DNA from: Siphonodentalium dalli
Taxonomy: Eukaryota > Mollusca > Scaphopoda > Gadilida > Siphonodentaliidae
Direction of reading: 5' to 3'
Assembly (NCBI GenBank): GCA_032622095.1
Contig: CP136069.1
Span: forward strand, 35,314,194 to 35,378,193
DNA length: 64,000 bases
The notes beneath the pieces are model-generated. The model did no database searches. It worked only from the letters and a program-made list of their open reading frames with translations, and had not been told where the DNA came from. Numbering within the stretch: the stretch's first letter is position 1; the number at the start of each line of letters is the position of its first letter. Shown here piece after piece: positions 1 through 13,800 of this stretch. The translations under genes were made by a program, and so were the position numbers.

Positions 1-86
1 TTAGGTCCGGGCCGAGCCTTTGGCGAGGTCCAGACCTAATTTACTGGACGAGTTTTGTAAATTCCTCTGTAAACTGGGGACGAGTT

Positions 87-1213
87 CAGGCCTCAGCCTA
101 GGGGTCCAGAACAGGGAGACTTGAAGTCTCCCTCCAGGAAATTTAGGGAGACTTCAGGGTGGGGAGACTACAAAAAATTGACAATTTTCAAATATCGCTT
201 TATTTTATAACATCTGACAATAAAAAATTTAAAAAGATAAAATAACAAATAAAGCTAAAAAAAATTGACTTTATCTTAAATTAGCTTAATTAATTGTTAT
301 TATACATTTAAAATTTTTGGAAATGTTTTGTGTAGCTATCATTTAAGCAAGACAATTATCAAGTTACAGTAATAGTTACTTTTTTAACTAAATGAAAGTA
401 GTATTATTTCCTAGACTGCAGCTTGGAAGATACGTTTGTACAGTCTGAAATGACTGAATCATGAATGATGATGCATGTAACTTTTTAAGTTTAATTTGGT
501 CACGGCTGTAATGTGGGTGTCCGCTAAAATAAACAATAAGGACTAACTAACAAAGGAGTTGCAAAAGCTTTTATTAATTAATGGCCTCCCTTAATTAATG
601 CCAACATCACTGGTATAATCCGATTAAAGCAATAAACTTGACATTATTTTATTTACGGAAGTCGATCTCTTCAAAAAGTCCGACGCGGTCTCTTCAAAAA
701 GTCCGACGCGTTACCGAAACGAACTTCCGAAGCGCCTGGTACATACTCTGATAATGTCGTAATTGTTTTATATCTGAAAAGCGGGACGGCGGTCTTTTAA
801 GTTAATTAAAACATTTATTTGTGACACTCACGATGGTCAGTAACAACACAGATGCGAACATCTCATCGTGTTTTCAGCGTGTCAAAACATTCGTGATTAA
901 CATTCATTACCGCAAAGGGAACAAAGGCGACGGAATAACAACACAAAACAATAGGTCATATTTTATTTTTTTTATTTTAAACACTTGGATCTTTGGCTCT
1001 GCATCGTCTGTTTCTTTTTGGGATGGCCGCCACAATTCATCTATATACGAACATGTCCAGACATGTCCGGAAAAAAAATAAAGAAAAAAATATATATATA
1101 TATTCCCCCTAAAATTGAAGGCGACTTCGATTTCGCCTTAGAGCGACGATAGGGCGAAGTCAGCGACAGTAAGGCGACAATCTCGCCCGAGTCGCCTTGT
1201 GAGCTGAGGCCTG
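87..1213. mobile_element. hAT-like non-autonomous DNA transposon
   Basis: Perfect 11-bp terminal inverted repeats, CAGGCCTCAGC at 87-97 and GCTGAGGCCTG at 1203-1213. They are flanked by identical 8-bp target duplications, GACGAGTT (79-86 and 1214-1221). An 8-bp duplication and a CAGG terminus are hAT characters. No transposase coding is visible inside. It lies in an intron of gene A. Confidence 0.75.
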
Positions 1214-1706
1214 GACGAGTTGTAGATTCTATTTATTACATGATCAAAAACCTCGAAAAAATATACTTAAATCAACAAATGGGACGCGAAACTAACATCC
1301 GCTTCTATAAGGCATGCATTTCACTTAACTAAGCGTTGTTTGCCCGCATAAAGAAATAGTCCCAAATAAATAAAGACTCTTTGACGTATTTAATGGGGTA
1401 TATTTAATGACATAACTTTTCAAAATCTTCATTCTTTATAGTTTGTTGGAAAAATATTGGAAGCCATTGTATTTCGAGACGTAGCGTACGGAATGTAAAC
1501 AGGCGACAAACCGGAAGTCAAAGGTCACCTGGCACTATTTCCTGTTATTAAACGAACGTTTAATATCACAATTTATAGAATTGGTTTATTGAATGGAATA
1601 AGGGTACGATCATGTAATAAAAATAATTAACAACCATGGCCTGTTATGAAGTGATATGTTATATTTCATATGTTTATGATAAACTAATAGTTCATTATGT
1701 TTTTAG

Positions 1707-1833
1707 GATCTATGATTGGTCCTAAGATAAACTGTGCGAGAGATGCCTTGGTGCTGTTTCTGAAGAGTTTGCCGAAGGGTTGCCACTTCAATGTGATCGG
1801 GTTTGGAAATAATTATGAAGTGATGTTTGAAGG
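1707..1833 (+). CDS. Gene A exon: VWA domain, first part
   Basis: The exon begins after TTTTAG and ends before GTACGT, phase 1 in and phase 2 out, 127 nt. It encodes [18 protein letters not shown] followed by [20 protein letters not shown]. This is the first helix and second strand of a VWA domain. SM is the second half of the MIDAS motif DRSGSM, whose first half must be on an upstream exon. The gene B exon at 63764-63890 has the same length and phases. Confidence 0.92.
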
Positions 1834-4800
1834 GTACGTTCTACACATCTGAAAATAACTCAATTTTGGTGCTCATTAATAAACTACTACCCAGTATATA
1901 CCTATATATATTTTTATGAATGTGCAAAATACGTCTTTCAATTAAGATGAGCCTTGGTTATTGGTAATCACCAACAGAAATACAAAGCTTGTCGAGATTT
2001 CAATTTGTTTATGTAACCACATTGTGCATACTATTCGAAAGCCATGCCGTTTCGAGAATTGTTTATTTGAGTAAATTAAATTCTCATTTTGAAAGCGAAA
2101 CGTCCAAATTTTTTACAAATGTGACCCGCCATATCAAATCCAGTCGTAAGTCGGGATTTTTTTACCCTGTGCCAATGCATTCTCTTATATATGCGAGTCG
2201 ACCATATATAAGAGAATGCATTGGCCTAACAATTTTTATCATTTTTTTTAAATAAATGTTTCTTACAATTTTTAGGACATAAAATAAAAAACATCCATTA
2301 CCCTGCAGGGAGCCCCATACATATATAGAAGCGTATAGAAGTGTGTTGTCTGCTCATGTTTGTCTGGGGCTCTGTATGGGTGAAATTATAAAATTGTTAA
2401 AGAATACAAGAAAAAATTATTAAAAGTGTAAAAAATTGTTAGGCCAATGCATTCTCTTATATATGCGAGGCGACCTATGGTCGACTCGCATATATAAGAG
2501 AATGCATTGGCACAGGGTAAAAAAATCCCGACTTACGACTGGATTTGATATGGCGTGTCACAAATGACCACCAGTCATAATGACATGCACATACAAACAT
2601 GCATCGGTCATGTGCACATTTTCAGCCTGTCATTGGCCGTGACCTTATTTCCAGGCTTGTACACATGCTAAAAATCTAACATTTTATTGAATTGATAAAT
2701 AGGCATCTCAACCAGGGAGGGTCTGCTGATTTTTTCCAGACACAAGGCGGGGGTGGGTGGGTATGTCGGGGCCGGAAAAAAATGAGTTACGCAAATTTGT
2801 TCCTACACTGAAATTTACTCATGTTAACCTTATACAGACTCTTATCTACATTCATTAATATATCATTTAGAACACATTTAACTCCAATATTTAAGTATGT
2901 TATTCGCTTATTGACCTGTCAAAATGTGATGCATGTGACTCCGATGTGAGTTGCGTGCCCCACATTTTATTTCGTAAACATGCCAGCTGTGTTTTTTTAT
3001 TTGTGCAATTTGCTGCATATTTGTTCTGGACACCGTTGATTGACAGTTTCAGAACATGCATGAACCTTTAACTATATTTTAACCTTTCCATGACTGGAGC
3101 TTCCTGAAATATTGCAAAAACCCTGTGCCAATGCACTCTCTTATATATGCAAGGCTCCCTATGAAAGATTCTCATATATAAGAGAAGGGCCCAGTTCAAT
3201 TCCAGAGGAACATTGTTGACTAGTTGTTTAACTAGGTATTCACATATTATCAATGACTGAGATAGCAATATTTTGTGTTAATATTTTGTAGTTGTCATTT
3301 GGTATCACTATAATCAATTTTAGTTTGATTATTTTCCAACAATATTGTTTGTCAATTCTGATAATTATGATGGCCATAATTGTTATTCAATTTACACTCA
3401 TGTGGCTTTCCAAAAAGAGATGCCGATTCCAGTTTGTACAATCTTGAATGTTAATTTCTAGCAATACTCATTGTTTTAGCGGCAGTCAGATTTACGATTC
3501 GCATAATCAAGAGATTGCCATCGACAGCAGCGAGCAGATCACAGCCAATTTGGGAGGCACCGATATTCAGAAACCTCTTGAACACATTTTCTCCCAGAAA
3601 CTCAATGATGGATTTCAAAGAGAGGTGAGCTTGATGTCGGCCCCAGAGAAGTCGGGGCCCCATGCGAAGTCATCCCTAGAGAAGTCAGGGCCCCATGCGA
3701 AGTCAACCCTAGAGAAGTCAGGGCCCCATGCGTAGTCAACCCATGCAGAGAAGTTGACCCCACTGAATGACAGAAACAATGCTTAAAATCTTTCTGTATT
3801 TATTTACGGGTATTAATAACAGAAAATGGGACAAAACACCCGCTATTTAATATCGACATCTATTATAACACGAACATGCAAAGGGTTGAATATGACAATA
3901 TAAGTTTCGATGTTTTGAGGCTAACTTCATTCAAAACTGTTCCAAAATGTAGGTGTGTTATTGTGGTATAAGAAAACATTGACCTTATCAAGTCACTTCT
4001 GAAAAATACTAAGGTTACATACCCTCAAAAACATGTACATTTTTTGTTCAACTTTTGAGCTATTGCCATGGGTTTGTCGTCCGTCTATCCAACAAAAATT
4101 TCCTTTAGCACACCCTACAAGCCATCCCTCATCTGATCGTCACCAAACTTGGAATGACTACAGATGAGAGCTTACCATTTTTAGCTCAACTTTAAAAAGT
4201 TTGTAAATTTTGAGCTATTGCCATGGCTTGGTATCCGTTGTCCATGTGTACTGCATGTGTGCGACTGTCAACAATTTCCTTTAGCACAGGCTACAGGTCG
4301 TACTTTGGTCGGATATCGTTATGAAATTTGTCATAGCTGTTGACATTGACATGTAGACGGGAACGAGTCATTTTGAAATTTGGGGTCATTCGGCAAAAAA
4401 ACATGGCCACCAGCGGTCATCTTGGATTTCAAAATTCAATCCATTAGCATGGGCTATAGGTCATACGGATCATCATGAAATGTTAACATTGACATGTAGA
4501 TGGGAACGATTCATTTTGGGGTCATTCGGGCATAAAACATGGCCGCTGGCAGCCATCTTGGATTTTACTCTTTGCATGACTAAATCCTTTGGCATGGGCT
4601 ACAAGTCGTACCTTTGGTCGGATCCTTATGAAATGGTTGTTGACATTGATATATAGATGGAAACGATTCATTTTGGGGTCATTCGGCAAAAAAACATGGC
4701 CGCCAGTGGCCATCTTGGATTTCAAAATTCAATTCATTAGCACGGGCTCAGGCCGGAGTGTTCATCTGATTATCATGAAATTTGTCGTGGATGTTATTAT

Positions 4801-7800
4801 TGACATGTTGATGGGAACAAGTCATTCAGCTATAAAACATGTCCGCCAGCAGCCATCTCAGACTCGGCCATCTTGGTTTATACTCTTTGCATGACTAAAT
4901 CCTTTGGCACGGACTACAAGTCGTATGTTTGGTCGGATCGTTATGAAATTTGTCATGGCTGTTAACATTGACATGAAGATGGGAATGATCATTTTGCCGT
5001 CATTCGGCAAAAAACCATGGCTGCCAGTGACCATCTTGGATTTCAAAATTCAATCCATTAGCACGGGGTACAGGCCGGAGTGTTCGACTCATCATCATGA
5101 AATTTGTCATGGATGTTAATATTGACATGTACATGCAGAGGGGAACGAGTCATATTGGGGACATATGGCCATAAAACATGGCCACCGGGCTTGTGTAAGA
5201 TCATCTCTAGATGGGAGCTATTGAATTTGAACAATTTTGATGAAAACATGGCCACTGGCAGCCATCTTGGATTTTACTCTTTGTATGACCAAATCCTTTG
5301 GCACACCCAACAAGCCACATTCCTGTCCGATTTTCAATGATTTCACTCTTTACATGAGCAGCGTGACTAAATTCGTCAGAACAATTTCAATGAAAAACAT
5401 GACCGCTAGTAGCCATCTTTGCATCACTGACTTCTTCGGGATGCATACAGTCATGCAGTGACCATCTTTGGTTTCACTTGTGAATCTTGGCCCACCCTTT
5501 AGCTCGCATTTAAATTTCAGAAAATTCACAGGCATGATTGGGATCATTGTATTTGCAATCATCAATTCAATCCCTTCATTATTCTTCATTCTTCAACTTT
5601 TTTTTAACCTTCCTTATTCATCCCATTAACTGAAATCTAAAACGTTTTTGAATTATTCTCTCTCCATGTTGAGCTACAGTCATTGACACTTTCATATTTA
5701 CCTCAACAAAACCATGAAGTAAAGCTCATTTGTCCAAATTACACTACATTGGATGTCTATTAATCCTGATTATTTGAATGATAATGCTGACAGAATTGTT
5801 CAACCTATTCCATACTAAATGGATTCTTCCACTCAGTTATAAAAATATACATTGATGGGTCTATACTTCATCTGGAGGGATGTTTTGGTAATAAAAGCAG
5901 ACGACAGATAACAAAAAGTGCTGAAGGAATTAAAGTGATGTGAAACACTCCGGTATGATGATCAAATAGAAATTGAGAACAATCTTGCTCAAATTAGTTA
6001 TTTGTTACGAATATTAATCAAAATTGACGATACACACCGTCATTCTTATATATTAATTAAATGCAATGACACCCGATGGCGAAATCATTTGTGTTAGATT
6101 AACGCCGATAATTGCATCCCGAATCAAGATGTAAATATTTACAATTGGGCATAGTTCAGATGATGTTTTCTATGGAGTAGTGTGGTCCATTTCTTTGAAA
6201 GTTTTGCCCATCTTAGTAGAATGCTACATTCCCCAGGTTGGAATAGCGCCTGAGTACTAACTTGTCAAATTCACGCACCCGAACAAGTCGATAATATGTC
6301 TTTAACGTTCAGATAATAAGTTCAACAAATGAGCTATGGTCATTTGTTGATCTATTATCTGAACATTTCCTAAGGGATAACTACTCGTCAATTAGTATTT
6401 ACTAGAAATGGGTTAAACTACGTGGCTTTAATTATTTGAGTGATAAAATTCATTCTTATTTTTTGTTACAGGTACTTGTGATAACAGACGGGGAAGTGTG
6501 GAATACTGATTCGGTTATCAGCCTCATAAAAAGAACGACAAATGCGAGGTGAATTAATTCATAGGCCTATTACACACCTGTTTGCATGAACCACACATTG
6601 AATATCAGCCATAACTACTTTGTGATGCCATTGTCACGATGTACTTAGGTTGATTCCACAATAGTTGACTTATATAGTTGTGGTACTTACAGTAATGCCC
6701 TAATTAATCGACTCCTTAACCACAGCATAATTATGGGTAACTTTTCAGGATTTAGTCGGAAATATGGCTTGTTGCCATTCATCGGAAAGCTCTCACAGAG
6801 CTTTCCGATGAATGGCAACAAGCCATATTTCTGACTAAATCCTGAAAAGTTACCCATAATTTGACTGTGGTTAAGGAGTCGATTATTTAGGGCATTACTG
6901 CAGTTATGGTAGTTAGACTATTCTGACAAATGACCATCTGTCATTACATATAATCCCAATAAAACTAAGTGACATATAATCTTAAAGCCTAGAAATCTAG
7001 TGGCGATATTCCCACAAACTCTTGTCATATCTAGTCCATATGACTTCATCATTGTCATATGTACCATCCTGTCTATGCCTGAAAGCAGGCATGATGGCAA
7101 AGATTCATACAAACTTTAATTGAGATCCGATAACCCATGGCTGGGATATATGTACCCACTTTTCACAGAAATATGGGGGGTATACTGGATTGACTTAATC
7201 TGTCTGTCTGGGCACATATATCCCAGTCATGGGTTATCGGATCGTAAAAAAAATTGTATGCATCTTCGCCATAATTCCTGCTTTCAAAAGAGGGGCAAAT
7301 GGAGTTCACATTCTCAATTCTAGAGTTACCCCCCCTCTTTGTTTATCTTGAAACCTTGTGTTTTTGTCCATATGTGCAGATATCTCAGCCATGGGATGTC
7401 AGATCTGATTGAAATTTGGTTTGGAAGTTTGCCACTATGACTGTTTTCAAAAGAGTGCCCAATGATGTTGTTTCATGCTCCGTTGTAGATTTATCATTCT
7501 TTGTTTATTTAAAATTTGTGTTTCGTCGTGCCTGTGTTTAAATTTGACACTGTGTTGCGTATTCCAGCACCCAAGGCAACATCTTGTGTTTTCTGAAGTA
7601 ACTATGAGTAAAATAATTTCACTCATATCCGAATGAGTACTTAGTAATGAGTACTTAGTACTCATGTCAACTTCAGAACCAGCATCAGTGATATACATAC
7701 ACACTCTACCAACCATTTTCTCTGCAAACATTTCAGGGTGTTCAGTCTTGGAATTGGCCACGGTGCCTCAACCTCACTTGTCAAGGGCATGGCTAGAGCT

Positions 7801-10800
7801 GGTCGTGGCAAGGCATATTTCGTGAAGGATCGAGAACGTATTCATGGGAAGGTGATTTGATAAGTTAAAAATGATTGTGATCCTGAAAAAATATAAGTAT
7901 TTTCTTTAAATATATCGATAATATATATTTATGATAACACATCGCAATACAAGATTCAAGGTTTCATACATGCTAAAGATGTTTTATTATGAGAACTGCG
8001 ATGTATTTCGGCGAAGTTGCATTCAGAGAGTTTTCTCCTAACGTGGCAAACTTCTAAAGCCGTGATAATAATTCATGATCAATTTGTGCTTGCCAAGTTT
8101 ATGCACGCACTCTATTGTTGCATGTCTAATGTGTTGTCATTGGGTTACCACGTGATCAATCATGTGATCATGCCAATCATGTGACTTTGGCTACAACACA
8201 AAATCTTCCGCAAACTTTAAAACTTTATTTAATCGTTATAAAAAATAAAATTAGCAGCCAAATTTTAGATTATATGAGCAAAATGGACATTTTAAAGTAT
8301 TTTACGTAAGTGTTCTCCTAAAAAAAATTACACACGAAGCCTTTTGAATATTCTACCACGATGTGTTAAGCTATTATTATATATTATTTTGGTTTTACTC
8401 ACATTTATCTACATGTGCTTGTGTTTCTTGCCTTTTCATTACCGAAATTGTCCAAGCTATATTATATATATTATATTATATATATTATATTATATATATT
8501 ATCGATAACTAATTGATCAAAACATAACTAATTTCCGTATTTACATCTTCGGAGATAATCAAAACCCTTTTTTTCACCTATTATATTATATATATTATAT
8601 ACGATTGCATACGAAGACTTGCAAAGTTATATATCTAGTATAGTGTTAGTTGATGATCTCGAAACATTCCGGTTTTCAAATGCTCTTACCCTGGTATTTA
8701 GTATAGAAAGGGTAATGTAGAATTGTTATTTAAGGTATATTGTTTGTTCATCTAAAATGTACTGACCATTTTTCCACAGGTTGTCAGCTTGTTGAAATGT
8801 GCAATGGCGACATCGGCTGATGTTTCAATCAAATGGGACCTACCCGAGGAGGAAATCCAGCCCATATTGATACCTGGAAGTATTCCGCCAATCTTTGATG
8901 GAGAGAGAACAATTCTGTACGCTCTGTTCGACAAGGTAGGTTTTATGCCCCCTCCCTGATTTTAGAACCAGCTTGTCCATTCATCTGTCTGCAGTTGCAA
9001 ATTAGTATTGTCTACGTTTTTTCATTCTGGTTATATATTTTTTTTTAACCTTTTTACTAAGTTATCACAGTTTTTCACTAGAAAAAACTTATTTGTAACA
9101 TCCATAATTTTGTCCAAGCTTTTATTCCTTTAAGTTTCAGTTAGTTGTTTTGAAACTTTCAAATAAATTGAATATCGTGGGAATTTGAGATTGATTGGAC
9201 TTATTTTCACGGAGTTATATGCCTGTTTTCAAAATGGGAGAACTTAAGTTAAACTGAACTTAACTGAACTAATAATGGGCTGAAATTTGGCATTTTGGTT
9301 TATTGCCACAAAATGCAGGAGGAATTCTATTTTGGGGGGTTGGTTTCCCATTTATACCAGAGTTACTGCCCTTTTTAACTAGACGAAGCCTCCGGTGGAG
9401 CTTTAGTCATCACTCCTCATCTGTCGTCCGTCCATCCATCCGTCAAGAATCGTCCACTTCAGAACCATAAGACTGAATAGGTTAATATTTAGTGTGGATG
9501 CTCCCCAGATTCTTCTCAAGAACCATTGTTTGTACACTTTGTTATGTAAACAAACATAAAAATATGTTACAGAACCATTTGTTTATAGATCAACACTCGG
9601 AACTACCAGATCGTCCAATAAAAATGTTCCGTTGCACTGTGGAAGGCGAAGATCAAACTATTGGAGCCATCAACAATCGCATTCAAATCACACCAAATTT
9701 TATTTTAATTGACCCATTTTACCCGCTGTCTATTCAAAATCCAGCTAATTCACGTTATTTCATGATTGGGAAATGATCAAACAGAAAGCGTTGTTCTTGC
9801 AAAGAGATGAATATTTTTCAATACAGTTAGTATTTTCTCCTAACCTATGGTAATTACGTCACATAGCAAATAAGGAATTTACTATGATAGTATTGTAAGT
9901 TGTAGACACACCAAATTATGAATTTGCAGATTTGTTCAATGAGAGGTAATTTTTTTCGCCAAAACCAATTACATATACTAAAATGAATATAAAATAATAG
10001 ACCATTGATCAATAGGAGGGAGCTCCTAGTTTTAATATTCACGAAATATATATTATTTTATAACAAGATATCATGGGGTGGGTTCTGGCTTCTGATGAGG
10101 AAAAAATTACACTGGAAACAATTTTTTTTGATAAGTTTCATTAAGCTTACATGATTGGTGTGGTTATTTAAAACCTTTCATACCCTTTGTCTGTTTATCC
10201 TACTGGTTTAACATTTAAATTTGATTATGAACTACCTGTAGAATCAGTTCCTGATAACATACACTTTTCAGACTTAAACAAATCTGCTGATGTTTGTTAT
10301 TGTAATACAATTTTTTGTCTTCCAACAAATGTTCACATATGGTGCACATATAAATGTCAACATCTGAATCAGGTTTGCTCAACTGGGATTGGTTATTCAA
10401 GAAGAGGCAGAAATTGCAGATTTAATACTCTTTAATTAATTGAATTAAGAATGTGTTTCTATGTCAGTGAATACTTTTAAGTTCTAAGCTGAATTTATTT
10501 GCTCTAACTACTTATTTTGAAGTAAATTTGACAAATACTTACTCTTTTAGTCTTCAGAGTCCCAGTCTTCTCAATCTTTACAGTCAGGTGAGCGACTCCA
10601 CAGTCATTGACTGTCTTGTTTGAAATTTGGCTCAATTATTTTTCTGGATGATAACTTCAGTTCACGTCGACTGAATGTAATGAAATGTAGTGTGCAGATA
10701 TAAAACCATAAAATACATACTCAATTTTGGTTTCTGTCCGCCCTTTTATACCATACATGTAGTTATGGACATTTTTCAAGTTCGTGTTTTCTTGGTTTCT

Positions 10801-13800
10801 GGACAATAGCTCAAGTTTATAGCGTTGCTAAATAGCCACCACATAGTCAGGAGGCAGGTCAGATATACATTTGATATGTGGATAAAGAGGCTCAAAATAA
10901 AAACTTATTAATCAGGGATTTGTGCACTGATAATTTTGTCAAGAGTAATGAGCTTTTTTTAATATAATAATTTAATATTATTGGTTTTCAGATGATAACT
11001 CCACCTGTTTAGCTTACCTTCTTAAATTCACATTGAAACAGGCCAATGGGCAAATTATTCCACGCCTGGCAGTGCTATTGTTTAGAAATGTTTTGCAACA
11101 CTAATAACTTTAATCAATCATGGCATTTAAATTTCAGCCTCTCACTCAGGATGTTGCTGTAAGCCTGATAGAAAAAGTTGGTGCAAAGAGTTCTGAACAC
11201 AAATTAATAATAAAGAAAGACAGCGGCCTTGCCCATGCATCCTTACCTATCCACCGACTTGCTGCAAAAATGAATATCAAAGATCTAGAAGGTTAGAGGA
11301 ATCTATTTCACTTTTAAATCTTCTACATTTCAACTCGACTCTCCTTGTCATGGTTTTGGCACTGAGACGAATGAAAGATGCGAGAGCCGAACATATGCCC
11401 CAATCAATAAGGCCAAAAATAAACTGAAGCTGTGTTTCTCCTACCCTGACCGAAAGTTGATCTTTGAAATTTGACTTCTATAACATTGTCGATGGATTCT
11501 ATATGAACTATTTTTGGTCAAGTTGTAAGATTTGATGATGGTTGGTAGGTGTGGTCGTTTGCCTGTCTGTATCAGAATGCAAGCCTTGAAATAGTGTGTC
11601 TATCATTTGCAGGCTAGCATCACTAAATTCACCATCTGGAGGGCCTCATTCTGCTTAGGCCTCATCTTCTGGGAAGTATGTGTAATCTCAAATTAACATT
11701 GCTTCAGTTACCTTCTGTTTCTATATCCTCTAATTTTCAGAAGATAACATGCATAATCGAGGTGGCTAATGGGTGAACATGACCAACTTCAACTGCGGAA
11801 CTTCAATCTATGTCTAGGTCTCCCATAGCAGTTGAGGCCTAAGCATAATGAGGTTCTCAGAGGGTGAATTCGGTGATGCCAGCGGGATAGCGTCTCTAAA
11901 TTTACCCTCTGGGGGATCTCATTCTGCAAATGACAGACACACTATTTCAAGGCAGCGCTTGTCGCAATGACGCCACGATAATGAGCCAGATACTGATTAT
12001 CGCCCTTTGAAGGAGACATGTTCTCGTCGTAAAAAGCCTGCAGTTTTCATAAACTTTTTTGTCTTCTTTCAGATGATGGTAAAGAAATATTGAAGGAGGA
12101 CATCATACTGTCTAGCTGTGCCGCAAACATTATCTCATCTTATACATCCTTCGTTGCTGTTGATAAATCTAGTGAAGTCAATGGAGAAATTATTTCTCTC
12201 AATGTACCCAGGGTTCGTACTAATGGAAGTATCAATAAATATATATACAGTATATAGGTCACACCAGTCATTTATGTTGATAAATCAAAGGAAGTCGGTA
12301 GAGAAATTGTATCTCTCAATGTAGCCAGAGTTCATACTGTTGTATGTATATACAGTAATGCCCTAAATAATCGACTCCTTAACCACAGCAGAATTATAGG
12401 TAACTTTTCAGGATTTAGTCGGAAATATGGCTTGTTGCAATTTATCGGAAAGCTCTCACTGGTTCATCAAATTTGGTTGTGCTGTCGTATGTTTGTAGCC
12501 AATTTTAGGAGGAAAGCATACCCACTTCTTGCATTTAGAAAAAATTTCCATCCATACAATTATTTATTATTGCCCACTCTCTAAATTGAGCATCGCTTGG
12601 CATTGCACTTGTTCAATGATTGTTCCCAGAATCACATTTTTCATTTAGAAAAAAGTCACCAGTCAAATAAAGCCACCTTATTCGGGGTATGGTGGCCAAG
12701 CAGTCCTTTTTATCCGAATTAACATAATTTTTGACTTATAAAGTTTTGAAACCTTATAGTTTTGTCAGTCATTCGAAATAGTCGGTTTCTGGAAGGTTAT
12801 GGACATTATATGACTAATGGTGGTAACTTATTACAGCACTGAAGAGAGGGGTAGCAAATTATGAGATCCAAACAATTAATATACATGATATATACCCAGA
12901 ACGACACATGTGTGGTAATGGGTTTGTTGATACAGCACGAGTGTCTGTGTGGAAGGATAAAATGAGAGGCTTCCGCAATGGCAGAAGTGCCGTATCGACA
13001 AACGAATTAACACATGGATCGTTTTGTGTTTATTACACGCCACCCATCCTAGAATCCTTGAATTATGAAAAATAGACTTAGAAAGTTGTGACATCAACTG
13101 AATGCATATGCCACACGTGGGTCATACAGATTTATAAATATGGCATGGCACGAACACTGTAACTCTATGAACTAGCGTGTAATAAATGCTCTGTTATTAT
13201 CAGTCTAAATAGTGAACCCACTCTATAAAACAGCATCACGTTCGATGGTCTGAAACATTCTGTTATCTACAGCTGTATATCGCTTTCCCCAGATTGTGAT
13301 GGCACCGCCCATTTTTTGTATTAACCCTTTCATGACGGAAGCTGCGCTGGTGCAGCATTAAAGGCCCTGTGCCAGTGCATTCTCTTATATATGCGAGTCT
13401 CCCATAGGGAGCCTCGCATATAAAAGAGAATGCACTGGCTTACAAGATCAAGGTAAATATTGTTTAGCCAATGTATTCACTTATATATGCATTTTTATAG
13501 GTGCTTCACAAGAGTGGCTTAAACATACCCAACAACCAGGTCCCTATTTCTCGTCTAGGTACGACGATGCGAGCACAGTACAAGTGACCTTGCCCAAGGG
13601 TCACAACCTGGTGCGAGATTTTAAACAGAGTGTGGCTATATATAGCACACTCACCACTTAATCCGGCCAAGCCACTGTTGTGGAGACGATAGTCAACCGG
13701 CGGTGCACGAACTCATGCCTGTGCTTAATTGACACCATTACAAGTCCGACACTTCTAAACGCTTGGCTACCACTTCCACTATTGTTCAAACAAGCATTGA

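Noticed and set aside
2121-2561. Hairpins at 2160-2520 as transcription terminators or microRNA genes.
   Set aside because: They are repeated in many MITE copies; a small-RNA role is only a hypothesis without expression data.
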